Shown here: piece by piece, positions 27,488 through 36,772 of the stretch | Numbering within the stretch: the stretch's first letter is position 1 | How the letters are laid out: each line of letters begins with the position of its first letter | DNA from: an uncultured Pelagibacteraceae bacterium | Lineage (GTDB): Bacteria; Pseudomonadota; Alphaproteobacteria; Pelagibacterales; Pelagibacteraceae | Reading direction: 5' to 3' | Length of the DNA: 51,622 bases | NCBI GenBank assembly: GCA_902629575.1 | Contig: CACORJ010000009.1 | Span: forward strand, 1-51,622 | Position numbers and translations under genes: made by a program | The notes under the pieces: generated by a model | Told to the model about the DNA's origin: nothing | The model's input: only the letters and a program-made list of their open reading frames with translations | Databases searched by the model: none

Positions 27488-28075
27488 CTACTTTGGCTCT
27501 ATACCCATTTCTTTCATATCTTGATATCTGTCACCAGTTCTTGCATGAGCTCTTCCGCTAGAAGCTCCTCCAATAGCTATTACAATTTCATCATCGAATG
27601 GCGCATCATGAATTGTAAACTCATGAGTTAAATAATAAGGTCTTAATCCCGAGTCTGTTTTGTGCATCATTGGAATTGAAATCTTTGATCCAGCAGGTCC
27701 TCTAGTATTTGTGAAACTTAAATAAGATGTTCCACCTACAGCATCTCTAAATTTATTTCCAAATCTTAAAGTATGTATAAAAGCGGAGGCATGTTCTATT
27801 TCTCCATTTAGACCGACTACACCAGCCTTACCATATGCTAAAATTTTTTCAGGAGATCCTATTTCTTGAATTAGTTCTGGGACCAATAGATCACCTAGTT
27901 TAGGTGCCAAGTCTAAAATTGTAGGTCTTAAGTCTTCAACAAAACCTTGACCGTACCAAGGATTTTTAAGAACTGCTGCAACTGAAACTAATAAAACAGG
28001 TTCTTTAGCTTCTTTGCCACCTTCAATGAAAGTTTTATCAACAAATTTTGTAAATTTTCTTAAATTTATATCCAT
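27488..28075 (-). CDS. AA_synth-family (DUF1185) protein
   Basis: A 195-residue protein recognised by its whole-length pattern: KPVLLVSVAAVLKNPW-like start, GKAGVVGLNGEIEHASA, FTNTRGPAGSKISIPMMHK and AIGGASSGRAHARTGDR. Members are named amino acid synthesis family, but I know of no firmly established reaction. Homologues, as I remember, cluster with flavin monooxygenases and amidohydrolases in degradation operons, which is the case here. Small gaps on both sides show operon membership. Confidence 0.8.
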   Translation of the reverse strand: MDINLRKFTKFVDKTFIEGGKEAKEPVLLVSVAAVLKNPWYGQGFVEDLRPTILDLAPKLGDLLVPELIQEIGSPEKILAYGKAGVVGLNGEIEHASAFIHTLRFGNKFRDAVGGTSYLSFTNTRGPAGSKISIPMMHKTDSGLRPYYLTHEFTIHDAPFDDEIVIAIGGASSGRAHARTGDRYQDMKEMGIEPK

Positions 28076-28081
28076 AATTTT

Positions 28082-28711
28082 TTATTTAGTTACTTGAGCT
28101 AACACTAACCAAGCATTTACTCCTTTGCTTGCAATATAATTAGACTTAAAGAATTCAATTATTTTCCAAGAGTTTGTATCTTCTAATTCTTTGATCTTTT
28201 TGTCAAATCCATATTCCTCATAGATACCAATATTTATTGTAAAACAAATTAATGATCCAGTTTTACAAATTCTTACCATCTCATCTAACGCAGGGGGGTT
28301 AACATGCCCAAATGTAAAAGTGCCTACACATGTAACTCCCTCATAAGTATTATCTTTAATATTAATTTTTTTATTAAGATCGATTTTGTATAAGTTTTGA
28401 TAAATATTTTCTGGCACTAAATCTAACATTTTCTGAGAAAAATCAGCTCCATCAAAGTTTTGGAAACCATTTTTTTTTAGCTCAATCCCTACCAGCCCAG
28501 TACCACAACCGGCATCTAAAATTTTGATGTCTTTGTTAAGAGTGTGTTTTTTAAAAATATCTACAGTTTCTTGAGGCCCTGAATATTTCCAATCAACCAT
28601 ATCCTTGTCATATTTATTTTCAACAGTCCATTCATCATAATACTCTTCAACTTCTTTACCTGCTTTTAATTTATAAATTGGGATTTTATTTCCAATATCT
28701 TTTTGTGACAT
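28082..28711 (-). CDS. Class I SAM-dependent methyltransferase
   Basis: A 209-residue protein with the SAM site ILDAGCGTGLVG (motif I, near residue 60), an acidic motif II position FDGADFSQKML, and GVTCVGTFTFGH as motif post-II. It starts directly after the ThDP gene's stop. The substrate cannot be told from the sequence. It may methylate or demethylate-couple a pathway intermediate. Confidence 0.85.
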   Translation of the reverse strand: MSQKDIGNKIPIYKLKAGKEVEEYYDEWTVENKYDKDMVDWKYSGPQETVDIFKKHTLNKDIKILDAGCGTGLVGIELKKNGFQNFDGADFSQKMLDLVPENIYQNLYKIDLNKKINIKDNTYEGVTCVGTFTFGHVNPPALDEMVRICKTGSLICFTINIGIYEEYGFDKKIKELEDTNSWKIIEFFKSNYIASKGVNAWLVLAQVTK

Positions 28712-30412
28712 TTATTTTTGCCTATGTTTAAAACTATCTCTTCTAAAACTATATAATGCACTAGGATCCACATCAATATCAACTACTGAAGGTTTATTAC
28801 TTTTAATTGCTGCTCGTACTGCCTCATTGATTTCAGAGATTTTTTTTACTTTAAACCCTTTTGCACCATATAGCTCAGCTACTTTATCAAATGAAGGACT
28901 AGTGATATCTGCACCTAAATATCTTTTTCCAAAAAAATCTTTTTGGTAAGCTTTTTCTGCCCCCCAACTTTGATTGTTCATTACAATAGTTGTTGTATTA
29001 ATTCCATATTCAACTGCCGTACTCAATTCAGAAATTGTCATACCAAAACCACCATCACCCATAAGACTTACAACAGTTTTTCTAGGTTTTGCGATTTTAA
29101 CTCCTAGACCACAGGCAAATGAAAAACCTACTAACCCAAAGTCTAAAGGTGTAAATAAAGATGGTGGATTATAATATTCTAGAGAATCTGTTGCTTGTAA
29201 GCAAAGTGTTCCCGCATCTAGTGTGATAGCAGTATCTTTTGGTAATGCTCTCCTTAATTGTTTAAATAATCCTTTTGGTTGAATAGGAAAGTTTTTTCCT
29301 AAATTATATTTGTCTCTATTAATTAAAAACTCTTTTCTTTCTTTTAGATATGAGTTTGTCCAATTTTTTATATCTAATTTGATTCTCTGTTTCTTAATTT
29401 CGTTGTATATCTGGTTTGTAGCTGTTGCCGCATCTGCATTAATTCCAACAACTATTGGAAAATATTTTCCAAGCATTTTTTTTTCAATTTCAATCTGAAT
29501 AATTTTTGCTTTTTTATTTATGTTATCATATGAATAAAAAGTAGAATTAAAACCTAATCTAGTCCCAATTGCTAAAATAACATCTGCTTCTTTAACAAGT
29601 CTTGATGCAACAGGGTTTCCACGGGGGCCCATTTGTCCAGCATTTAATTTATGATTAAATGGGATAGCATCTCCATGACCTGCTGCTGTAACTATTGGTA
29701 TATTTAACAATTCAGCAAGTTTAATTACTTCTTTATATTTAGTATTATATTTAATTCCAGCACCAGCAATGATAATAAATTGCTTTGCTTGATTAATAAC
29801 TTTTGCTGCTTTTTTAATTTTTTCATTTTTACCTTTAAGAGTACTTTCGTTTACAAAAGATGGCTTATTTGTATTTATATTATAATTATTTGTTTCAGCT
29901 AAAATATTTCTTGGCAGGTTAACACAAACCGGTCCTCTTCTAGGTTTCATTGCTAAACTAAAAGCATCACTCATTACATCTGGAATAATTTTCGAATTTT
30001 TAACTGTCCATGTTTTTTTAGTTATGGGTTTAAATAAAGATTGTTGGTCAAGACCCTGAAACGCATCTTCCATTTTGTCTTTTGTTGAATAAGATCCAGC
30101 TATAGCAATTACTGGAGAAAAAGCAGCTTTTGCTTGAGCTATACCAGTTACTAAATTAGTTGCTCCTGGACCATTTTGTCCAGCTATTATAACTCCAGGT
30201 TTATTAGATGCCCTAGCGTATCCATCAGCCATATGAGTGCCAGTTCTCTCATCTCTAACACCAATAAATTTTATTTTTTTTTCATGATATAGAGCATCAA
30301 ACATTTCCATTGTAGCTGAACCAATAAGACCAAAGACATGTCCTACTTTTTCTTTTCTTAAAGATTGAACGGCAGCCTGGCCACCTGAAATTTTTTTACG
30401 TGATTTGATCAC
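28712..30412 (-). CDS. Thiamine-diphosphate-dependent enzyme (acetolactate synthase / Xsc-like superfamily)
   Basis: A 566-residue protein with the three expected domains. The N-terminal Pyr domain has catalytic Glu in VRDERTGTHMADGYAR and the GQNGPGATN loop. The middle domain binds nucleotide or cofactor. The C-terminal PP domain has the ThDP motif MGDGGFGMTISELSTAVEYGI and NNQSWG. The FGLIGSATMEMFDAL and FQGLDQ stretches are reminiscent of sulfoacetaldehyde acetyltransferase (Xsc) and glyoxylate carboligase relatives, so an aldehyde- or acyl-forming decarboxylation is likely. GTG start at 30412 overlaps the LLM stop (GTGA). Confidence 0.87.
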   Translation of the reverse strand: MIKSRKKISGGQAAVQSLRKEKVGHVFGLIGSATMEMFDALYHEKKIKFIGVRDERTGTHMADGYARASNKPGVIIAGQNGPGATNLVTGIAQAKAAFSPVIAIAGSYSTKDKMEDAFQGLDQQSLFKPITKKTWTVKNSKIIPDVMSDAFSLAMKPRRGPVCVNLPRNILAETNNYNINTNKPSFVNESTLKGKNEKIKKAAKVINQAKQFIIIAGAGIKYNTKYKEVIKLAELLNIPIVTAAGHGDAIPFNHKLNAGQMGPRGNPVASRLVKEADVILAIGTRLGFNSTFYSYDNINKKAKIIQIEIEKKMLGKYFPIVVGINADAATATNQIYNEIKKQRIKLDIKNWTNSYLKERKEFLINRDKYNLGKNFPIQPKGLFKQLRRALPKDTAITLDAGTLCLQATDSLEYYNPPSLFTPLDFGLVGFSFACGLGVKIAKPRKTVVSLMGDGGFGMTISELSTAVEYGINTTTIVMNNQSWGAEKAYQKDFFGKRYLGADITSPSFDKVAELYGAKGFKVKKISEINEAVRAAIKSNKPSVVDIDVDPSALYSFRRDSFKHRQK

Positions 30413-31578
30413 GAAACTTTTTTAATTTCGGTATCTATATCATCTTGGAAGTGGGGCATTACTTTTTCAGTAAAAAGTTTAATACTTTTCATACAGTCTT
30501 TATGTTTTACTCCAGGAAAGTTTGACCATACTTGCAAGTTTTGTAAGTTTAGTTCAGATTTTAATTCATGAATTTTATCAATTACATATTCTGGTGTTCC
30601 AAATAACATATTTCTTTTATGTAAAAATTCATAATTCAGTAAATCTAATTTTCCTTTAGTCTCAGGAAGTTCTTCACCTGGATCCATATGATTTCCTAAT
30701 CCTCGCCAATGACATACCCATCTCATATAATTTACCATATGTTCACCAGCTTTTTCTTTAGCCTCTTCCATTGTATCAGCAACAAACATATCTCTTACAA
30801 GTGATATTCCTTCACCCATTGGTACGTTTCTTTTTTCTGCTTCGGATTTAGCATTTTTGAAAGCTTCAAACTTTATCTTTAATGCTTTAACTGTCGGAAT
30901 CCACATAATGATGTTTAAACCCTGTTGTGCAGCCCATTCAATTGAACGAATACCATCCACAACTTGATGAATTGGTGGATAAGGTTTTTGATATGGCTGA
31001 GGCAGAACACTAATTTTTTTCATCACATTAGTTTTCATATCCATAAATTCTTCACTTGGTTTGCTCATATCATGTTGCCATACATAATTAGGAGATGGGT
31101 AAGTGTAAAATTCACCTTTGTGATCAAAAAATTTTTCTTTCCATGCTTTTTTTAAAATAGTTAGTGTCTCTTCGAACAATCTAAAGTTTTTAGCTTGGTC
31201 TTTCATATCAGCTTCAATATTTAAGTTAACAGCCTCTCTTCCGTAAATTCCTCTACCAATACCAACTTCAACTCTACCTTTTGACAGTTGATCTAAAAGA
31301 GCTACATCTTCAGCCATTTGTATTGGGTTATGAAAAGTGATTACATTGCAGGCTTGACCAATCCTAATTTGATTTGTTCTTGCAGCCGCATCAACACCCA
31401 TCATTAAAGGGTTTGTGCAAGACTCCATTCCTTCATGATTAAAATGATGTTCTGTGTACCAAATTGAATTCCATTTGTTTTGATCACAATATTCTGTAAT
31501 CTCTCGAGTTTCATCTAATAGTTCGTGATATGGCTTATGTGTCCAATTAGTAGTATTGCAAAAGTATCCAAATTTCAT
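30409..31578 (-). CDS. Luciferase-like (LLM-class) flavin-dependent monooxygenase
   Basis: A 389-residue protein of the bacterial-luciferase family. Landmarks are a start MKFGYFCNTTNW, IWYTEHHF, IRIGQACNV, DQLSKGRVEVGIGRG and, in the C-terminal half, VDGIRSIEWAAQQG. It uses reduced FMN and oxygen, and the flavin reductase is not nearby. First gene of the operon: its mRNA leader has GGAGGA about 9 bases before the ATG. Substrate unknown. Confidence 0.9.
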   Translation of the reverse strand: MKFGYFCNTTNWTHKPYHELLDETREITEYCDQNKWNSIWYTEHHFNHEGMESCTNPLMMGVDAAARTNQIRIGQACNVITFHNPIQMAEDVALLDQLSKGRVEVGIGRGIYGREAVNLNIEADMKDQAKNFRLFEETLTILKKAWKEKFFDHKGEFYTYPSPNYVWQHDMSKPSEEFMDMKTNVMKKISVLPQPYQKPYPPIHQVVDGIRSIEWAAQQGLNIIMWIPTVKALKIKFEAFKNAKSEAEKRNVPMGEGISLVRDMFVADTMEEAKEKAGEHMVNYMRWVCHWRGLGNHMDPGEELPETKGKLDLLNYEFLHKRNMLFGTPEYVIDKIHELKSELNLQNLQVWSNFPGVKHKDCMKSIKLFTEKVMPHFQDDIDTEIKKVS

Positions 31579-31605
31579 GCTTCCTCCTTTAAACTTTCTA
31601 ATTTA

Positions 31606-31675
31606 AAAAAGACGATCGATCCCGCTTTCGTATTGGATATAACGATGAGTTATGTATCGCTTTATTAGTAAAGCT
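31606..31675 (-). promoter_or_regulatory. Hairpin-containing leader/spacer before the LLM operon
   Basis: Two stems lie between the oxygenase stop and the LLM start, read on the minus strand. One is GCTTTA-N4-TAAAGC (31674-31659), the other an 8-bp stem (31658-31655 and 31652-31649 with 31643-31636) carrying a two-base bulge and a five-base loop. A GATCGATC palindrome follows at about 31615. The first stem could end the upstream oxygenase mRNA, but it lacks a T tract. The second could be an operator or leader fold. Confidence 0.32.
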
Positions 31676-31683
31676 TATTATTA

Positions 31684-32649
31684 CTATCGTTGATATTCAA
31701 TAAATTTCTTTAAGGAGTTCTTTAGAAAATTTTGAAAAAATATGCCTTTTTTATAGCTCTTTAAGCCATTTAAAAAAGAAGGGTGCATTTTAAAATCATA
31801 AGAAGGCTCAAAGAAGAAGGGGACAGACATTCTTTTTGTCTTATTCCACAGCACTCTATGATTCGTAGCTTTAAATTTACCTTTACTTAAATATTCTAGT
31901 GCTAATCCAGTGTTTACTACCAGAGCATTTTTATTAAATGCTACATCATACCATTTTTTATTTTTTCTATTTTGTACTTGTAGTCCGCCTTTTTTATCTT
32001 GGTATAGAACAGTAAAAACTCCACTATCAACATGTGTTTCACAACCAAGAGCAACACCATCTTGTTTTGAAATTTCTACAGGTTTATTTTGTTTAGGGTA
32101 ATAATTGAATCTTAATGTACTAAGAGTTTTAATTCTTGAAAAGGCTTGATTACTTATGTTCACATCTTTTCTATAAAGCTTAATGATTCCTTTAAATAAG
32201 ATTTCACTTAAAGAAAAAATATTATCATAATAATTTGATAAATTTTTAATTGAAGATTTGTTGAAAGATTTATTTAAATTCAGATATTCAATATATTGAG
32301 ATTTAAATCTTTTTATATTATGTGGTTTTGCTTTCAAATCACCTAAGTCTAACCCTTCTTTTCCATTCACACTACTTGGAAAATAACCTCTGTATATATT
32401 TTTATTTCTTTTATTCCATTTTTTTGGAGCAAGTTTATTTTTATTTTTTTTTGGAGAATTAAAAAATTTATTACCAATCTTACAGATATTGTTTATTTCT
32501 TGAATGTTTATACCATGACCTGTAATTTGAAAAAAACCAACTTTAACACATGCTCTTTCAATTTTTTTTATTGCTTGAAGTGATTTTTTAGATTTAAAGT
32601 TATTTTTTATTAATGAAGAAATATTAATTGTTGGAATGTAATTATTCAT
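31684..32649 (-). CDS. Fe(II)/2-oxoglutarate oxygenase, isopenicillin-N-synthase-like
   Basis: A 321-residue protein with the DIOX_N segment (IPTINISSL, then GFFQITGHGI) and a C-terminal 2OG-Fe domain. The metal ligands are in ETHVDSGVF (His-x-Asp) and ATNHRV (distal His), with an RxS 2OG-binding pair in RMSVPFF. It follows a DMT transporter gene with which it overlaps by an ATGA junction. The substrate is unknown; ethylene-forming and antibiotic-type enzymes share this fold. Confidence 0.85.
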   Translation of the reverse strand: MNNYIPTINISSLIKNNFKSKKSLQAIKKIERACVKVGFFQITGHGINIQEINNICKIGNKFFNSPKKNKNKLAPKKWNKRNKNIYRGYFPSSVNGKEGLDLGDLKAKPHNIKRFKSQYIEYLNLNKSFNKSSIKNLSNYYDNIFSLSEILFKGIIKLYRKDVNISNQAFSRIKTLSTLRFNYYPKQNKPVEISKQDGVALGCETHVDSGVFTVLYQDKKGGLQVQNRKNKKWYDVAFNKNALVVNTGLALEYLSKGKFKATNHRVLWNKTKRMSVPFFFEPSYDFKMHPSFLNGLKSYKKGIFFQNFLKNSLKKFIEYQR

Positions 32650-33596
32650 CTATTTGGTGTATCTGTAACGATCAATTGGTCACGTACTTTCTCTCTAAAG
32701 TAGATATAAATTCCAGCTGTAATAATTAATGTAACACCTACAAATGTTCTTGTAGAAGGAATATCATCAAATAATATATAGCCTATAATAATTGCCCATA
32801 TTATTAATGAATATTCAAATAATGAGACGACAGATGGAGATGCAACAGAGTAAGCTGAAAACACACAATAAAAAGAAAATGCACCAACAAATCCCATTGC
32901 AATAATAAAGGGCCATGCAAAGCTTGGGTTGTAGAACCATTCTCTGAAAATAAATTGAAATGTAGGATCGGAAAATGTATTAAACTGTCCTTTGCCAGCA
33001 AAAATAAAAAATAATACGCTGATAATTATTGCACCAATGTATAAATGACTCATTTGAGTGTAAACATTATCTTTTTTAGAAGTATATTTTGTTATTGTCA
33101 TTGAAACCGCATAACACAAAGCACAAGCAACGGGTGCAAGTTTCATATAATTGAAATCTTTAAAATTAGGATTTAAAACTATATATACACCTATAAAACC
33201 TACAGTTATAGCTAGCCATCTTCTTACTCCTACTTTTTCTTTTAAAAAAACGACAGCTAAAATAGATACAAAAAAAGGGCTTGAAAAAAATAATGCATTT
33301 GCCATTGCCAACGACATAAATGTCAGAGAAATGTAAAAGAAACTAAAACCGAAAAAGAAACATATAACTCTGGTTATAGTTAGTAGTGGATAATAAGTTT
33401 TTAAAACAAGTTTTTGAGAAGAAATTTTTAGATAAATTAATAATAAAGTAAAAGCAACTATAGTTCTTCCAAAATATAATTCATATAGAGAAGCATCTTC
33501 AGAGATAAATTTAATCAATGAGTCTTGAATTGAAAAAAAAGCCATACCTAAAAGTATTAGAATAATTCCTTTAGGATTATTATTTTCAGTGCTCAT
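32646..33596 (-). CDS. EamA/RhaT-family (DMT superfamily) transporter
   Basis: A 316-residue inner-membrane protein with about ten hydrophobic helices in two EamA halves (first half ends VVFLKEKVGVRRW, second ends ILFDDIPSTRTFVG). DMT proteins usually export small metabolites or take up precursors. It is transcribed before the oxygenase gene, so the two may work together. It has a divergent start from the ureohydrolase gene. Confidence 0.88.
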   Translation of the reverse strand: MSTENNNPKGIILILLGMAFFSIQDSLIKFISEDASLYELYFGRTIVAFTLLLIYLKISSQKLVLKTYYPLLTITRVICFFFGFSFFYISLTFMSLAMANALFFSSPFFVSILAVVFLKEKVGVRRWLAITVGFIGVYIVLNPNFKDFNYMKLAPVACALCYAVSMTITKYTSKKDNVYTQMSHLYIGAIIISVLFFIFAGKGQFNTFSDPTFQFIFREWFYNPSFAWPFIIAMGFVGAFSFYCVFSAYSVASPSVVSLFEYSLIIWAIIIGYILFDDIPSTRTFVGVTLIITAGIYIYFREKVRDQLIVTDTPNR

Positions 33597-33659
33597 TTAT
33601 GCTCTATATCAAAAAATAATATGTTTTTAAATTTATTAAATTTATGTCATATTTAATTT

Positions 33660-34646
33660 ATGATTTCCGATGAAGATAAAATAATGATGGAGACTCTTTA
33701 CTGGTGGGGTATCCCAACATTATTTAGATGTAAAAACGATCCAGATCCCAAAAATTGCGATATTGCTTTAGTGGGTGTTCCACATAGTACTGGTAATGGA
33801 ACTACAGAAAGAGATCAGCATTTAGGACCAAGAGCAGTAAGAAATATTTCTGCAATGCTTAGAAGGTCTCATCTAGATTATAATATTGATCCTTGGAAAA
33901 TGAAAAAAATTCATGATTTGGGTGATGTTCCTTTTCCTGAAGCAAACAACAATGAAAAATGTATTGAGAGAATTTCTGCTTTTTTTGATCAAATTGAACA
34001 AGCAGAGAAGCCCGTAGTCTCAATTGGTGGAGATCATTCTATAACAGGAGGAATTGTACAAAGTTTAGCAAAAAAAAATTCAAAATTAACTAAAGGAAAA
34101 AAAATATCATTCCTTCATTTTGATGCGCATACCGATTGTTTTGAAAAATTAGACCATTTCTTAGGAGCAAAAAAATCAGCTGCACATTGGGCATCTTATT
34201 TAGTTAAACAGGGAAACGTTGATCCACATACAAGCACCCAAATAGGAATAAGAGGAAATCCAAGAACTCTAGATTGGCTACAGGCAAGTTATGATATTGG
34301 TTATCAAGTGATTACTATGGATGAATATAGAAAGTTAGGTCATGAAAAATGTGCAAAAATGATTTTAGATAAACTTGGGGAAAATCCTATTTATATAACT
34401 TTTGACTTAGATTGTTTAGATCCATCCGTTGCTCCTGGTGTTGCTAATATTGAACCAGCCTATAGAGGATTCAATATGGATGAAGCAAGAAAACTTATTC
34501 AATCGTTAAAAGGAAAAAATGTTATAGGGGGGGATGTTGTTTGCCTAATGCCAACTAAGGATAGCCCAAATCAAATTACAGCAATGGTAGCAGCATCTAT
34601 TATGTTTGAAATTATTTGTCTGATTTCAGTTTATAGAAACAAATAA
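33660..34646 (+). CDS. Ureohydrolase of the arginase/agmatinase family
   Basis: A 328-residue cytoplasmic enzyme that splits a guanidino compound to urea and an amine or amino acid. The Mn-binding motifs are complete: GGDHS, FDAHTD and TFDLDCLDP. The N-terminal IALVGVPHSTGNGTTERDQHLGPR-type stretch (here from DIALVGVPH) fits agmatinase, guanidinobutyrase or guanidinopropionase. The exact guanidino substrate cannot be told. It ends 10 bases from the convergent GMC gene. Confidence 0.88.
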   Translation: MISDEDKIMMETLYWWGIPTLFRCKNDPDPKNCDIALVGVPHSTGNGTTERDQHLGPRAVRNISAMLRRSHLDYNIDPWKMKKIHDLGDVPFPEANNNEKCIERISAFFDQIEQAEKPVVSIGGDHSITGGIVQSLAKKNSKLTKGKKISFLHFDAHTDCFEKLDHFLGAKKSAAHWASYLVKQGNVDPHTSTQIGIRGNPRTLDWLQASYDIGYQVITMDEYRKLGHEKCAKMILDKLGENPIYITFDLDCLDPSVAPGVANIEPAYRGFNMDEARKLIQSLKGKNVIGGDVVCLMPTKDSPNQITAMVAASIMFEIICLISVYRNK

Positions 34647-34656
34647 TTGTACAATC

Positions 34657-36237
34657 TTAATTCAAAATAGCATCAGCACCCTTTTCAGCAATCATAAGTG
34701 TGGGTGCATTTAAATTAGCACTAGGTATTTCAGGAATGACCGATGCATCTATAACTCTTAAATTTTGAATTCCTTTTACCTTCAAATTTTCATCCACAAC
34801 TGACATGTCATCAATTCCCATTTTACATGTGCCACAGGGATGGTAAGCAGTGTCTGCTTTAGATCTGATATATTCATTTAATTCATCATCAGATTGAGCT
34901 TGTGTTCCAGGTCCAATTTCTTTTCCAGCGTGTTCTGCCAAGGCTGGCTGAGAAAGAATTTTCCTTGCAACATGAATACACTCTCTCGTTTGTTTTAGAT
35001 CCTCTTCTTCTTTTAAATAGTTAAATAATATTTTTGGGTATTCATAAGGATCTGATGAATTTAAAGTAATTTGTCCTCTACTTTTTGGATGATTAGGACT
35101 AGCATGTAGTTGATAACCATGAGATTTGGGCTGTTCTAAACCATGGTTAATTACAAATGATGGAAAAAATGAAAATTGTATATTTGAAACATCTCTTTCA
35201 GGTGAAGATTTTGCAAATCCTCCAGCCTCTAAAAAAGATTTAGAACAAGGCCCAGATTTAAATAAAAACCATTGTATACCAGCTAATACTTTGGGAATTA
35301 ATTTAGTGTAGGTATATAAAGTATTTGGCGTTTTACATTCTTGTTGAATATATGTTTCTAGATGATCTTGTAAGTTTTTACCTACCCCTTTATTATTACA
35401 TATAACTTCTATGTTATTATCTTTTAAATGTTTTGCATCACCAATACCTGACAACATCAATAATTGTGGAGAATTTATCGAGCCACCACTTAGGATAATT
35501 TCTTTGTTTGCATAAACTTTTTGTGTTTTGTTTTTTATCTTTACCTGTAAACCAATAGCTTTTTTTCCATCAAACAATATTTTTTCTACGTAAGAGTTTT
35601 TAAGTATATTCAAATTTTTTCTATTTTTAATAGGATTAATATAATGTTTAGCAACACCTGCTCTTTCTCCACCATGCATAGTCGTATCAAGCATACCAAA
35701 ACCTTCTTGTCTTTCTCCATTCATATCAAAATTTGTTTTATGGCCAGCCTGACTTGCAGCTTCTATAAATGCTTTGAATAAAGGATTAGAATTTTTTGAG
35801 AGACTTACAGGGAGGGGCCCGAGTGATCCTCTATATTGATTTTCTCCTTCCGACCATGTTTCAATTTTTTTAAAGTAAGGTAATACTTTTTCATAAGACC
35901 AGTTTTTCAATCCAAAATTTTCCCATCTTGTATAATCATCTCTGTTACCTCTTAAAAAAACCATTCCATTATGAGAGGAACATCCTCCCATCATTTTTCC
36001 TCTAGGACAAAATATTCTTCTATTATTTAAAAAAGGCTCTGGCTCTGAATAATATTTCCAATTATATTTTGGATCATGCATTGTATATAAAAGCGCAAGA
36101 GGCATTTTAACTTTCCAGAGATCACTTGATCCTCCTGCTTCAAATATTGCAACTGTGTGTTTATTATTTTCTGACAACCTGTTTGCTAATACACATCCTG
36201 CTGATCCAGCCCCAATAATTAAATAATCAAATTTCAT
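34657..36237 (-). CDS. GMC-family flavoprotein alcohol dehydrogenase (choline-dehydrogenase-like)
   Basis: A 526-residue FAD enzyme. The FAD site GAGSAGCVLANRLSE is at the N-terminus, GMC signature 1 near PRGKMMGGCSSHNGM and signature 2 near GGSINSPQLLMLSG, and the catalytic His in YHPCGTCKMG. BetA oxidises choline to betaine aldehyde, and other GMC enzymes oxidise various alcohols. It is the last gene of the operon starting at the thioesterase and overlaps the HD gene by ATGA, suggesting an alcohol substrate in the same pathway. Confidence 0.9.
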   Translation of the reverse strand: MKFDYLIIGAGSAGCVLANRLSENNKHTVAIFEAGGSSDLWKVKMPLALLYTMHDPKYNWKYYSEPEPFLNNRRIFCPRGKMMGGCSSHNGMVFLRGNRDDYTRWENFGLKNWSYEKVLPYFKKIETWSEGENQYRGSLGPLPVSLSKNSNPLFKAFIEAASQAGHKTNFDMNGERQEGFGMLDTTMHGGERAGVAKHYINPIKNRKNLNILKNSYVEKILFDGKKAIGLQVKIKNKTQKVYANKEIILSGGSINSPQLLMLSGIGDAKHLKDNNIEVICNNKGVGKNLQDHLETYIQQECKTPNTLYTYTKLIPKVLAGIQWFLFKSGPCSKSFLEAGGFAKSSPERDVSNIQFSFFPSFVINHGLEQPKSHGYQLHASPNHPKSRGQITLNSSDPYEYPKILFNYLKEEEDLKQTRECIHVARKILSQPALAEHAGKEIGPGTQAQSDDELNEYIRSKADTAYHPCGTCKMGIDDMSVVDENLKVKGIQNLRVIDASVIPEIPSANLNAPTLMIAEKGADAILN

Positions 36238-36770
36238 ATTAATGATGACTCTAATAAAGTCTTATACTCACTTATATCTTTGATTTTTAATCCTATTTTT
36301 TTTGCTGCCTCATCAAACTTTCTCAATTTAATTGAGTCTTTAAAAAATTTATCTTGTTCAAAAATTTTTGCCTCTTTAGTTTTTAAAACTCCTCCTTGAA
36401 GATTTAGACTTATTCTAGATGCATTAGATAATTTGTTATAATATTTTTGATCTCTAGCAAGATATCTTTTTGCTAAAACATGATATTTTATTGGTTCTAC
36501 GATATCTTTCTTAAAAAATTTTTTTAGATATTCATAACCAATATCTTCATGTTTGCCATCTTGATTTTGTTTTACTAATTCATCTGGGTCATCAACAATA
36601 AAATGGCCATAATCGTGAAGCAGACAAGAACAAATTAAATTATTCTTACTTTTTGATTTTTCTGCGACCATTGCTGACTGAATCATATGTTCGGCAATAG
36701 TTACGTCCTCTCCAATGTAAAGTGATTTATTATTTTTAAAATTTGAAATTATTTTTTCTATTATCTTCAT
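36234..36770 (-). CDS. HD-domain oxygenase of the PhnZ/TmpB type (predicted mixed-valent diiron enzyme)
   Basis: A 178-residue protein. The residues expected for the diiron HD oxygenases PhnZ and TmpB are all present: substrate-cap Tyr18 and Glu21 (YIGE), His28, His52-Asp53 (LLHDYGH), His74 (HEDIG), His97 with Lys101 (YHVLAKRYL), and Asp153. Segments resembling remembered PhnZ sequence include LSNASR, QGGVL and the SIKLRKFDE tail. PhnZ and TmpB cleave a C-P bond of 2-amino- or 2-trimethylamino-1-hydroxyethylphosphonate after a 2OG oxygenase has hydroxylated it. A TauD-type 2OG oxygenase lies 2 bases upstream. No phosphonate transporter is nearby, so the substrate could be another hydroxylated compound. 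Confidence 0.75.
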   Translation of the reverse strand: MKIIEKIISNFKNNKSLYIGEDVTIAEHMIQSAMVAEKSKSKNNLICSCLLHDYGHFIVDDPDELVKQNQDGKHEDIGYEYLKKFFKKDIVEPIKYHVLAKRYLARDQKYYNKLSNASRISLNLQGGVLKTKEAKIFEQDKFFKDSIKLRKFDEAAKKIGLKIKDISEYKTLLESSLI

Positions 36771-36772
36771 TG

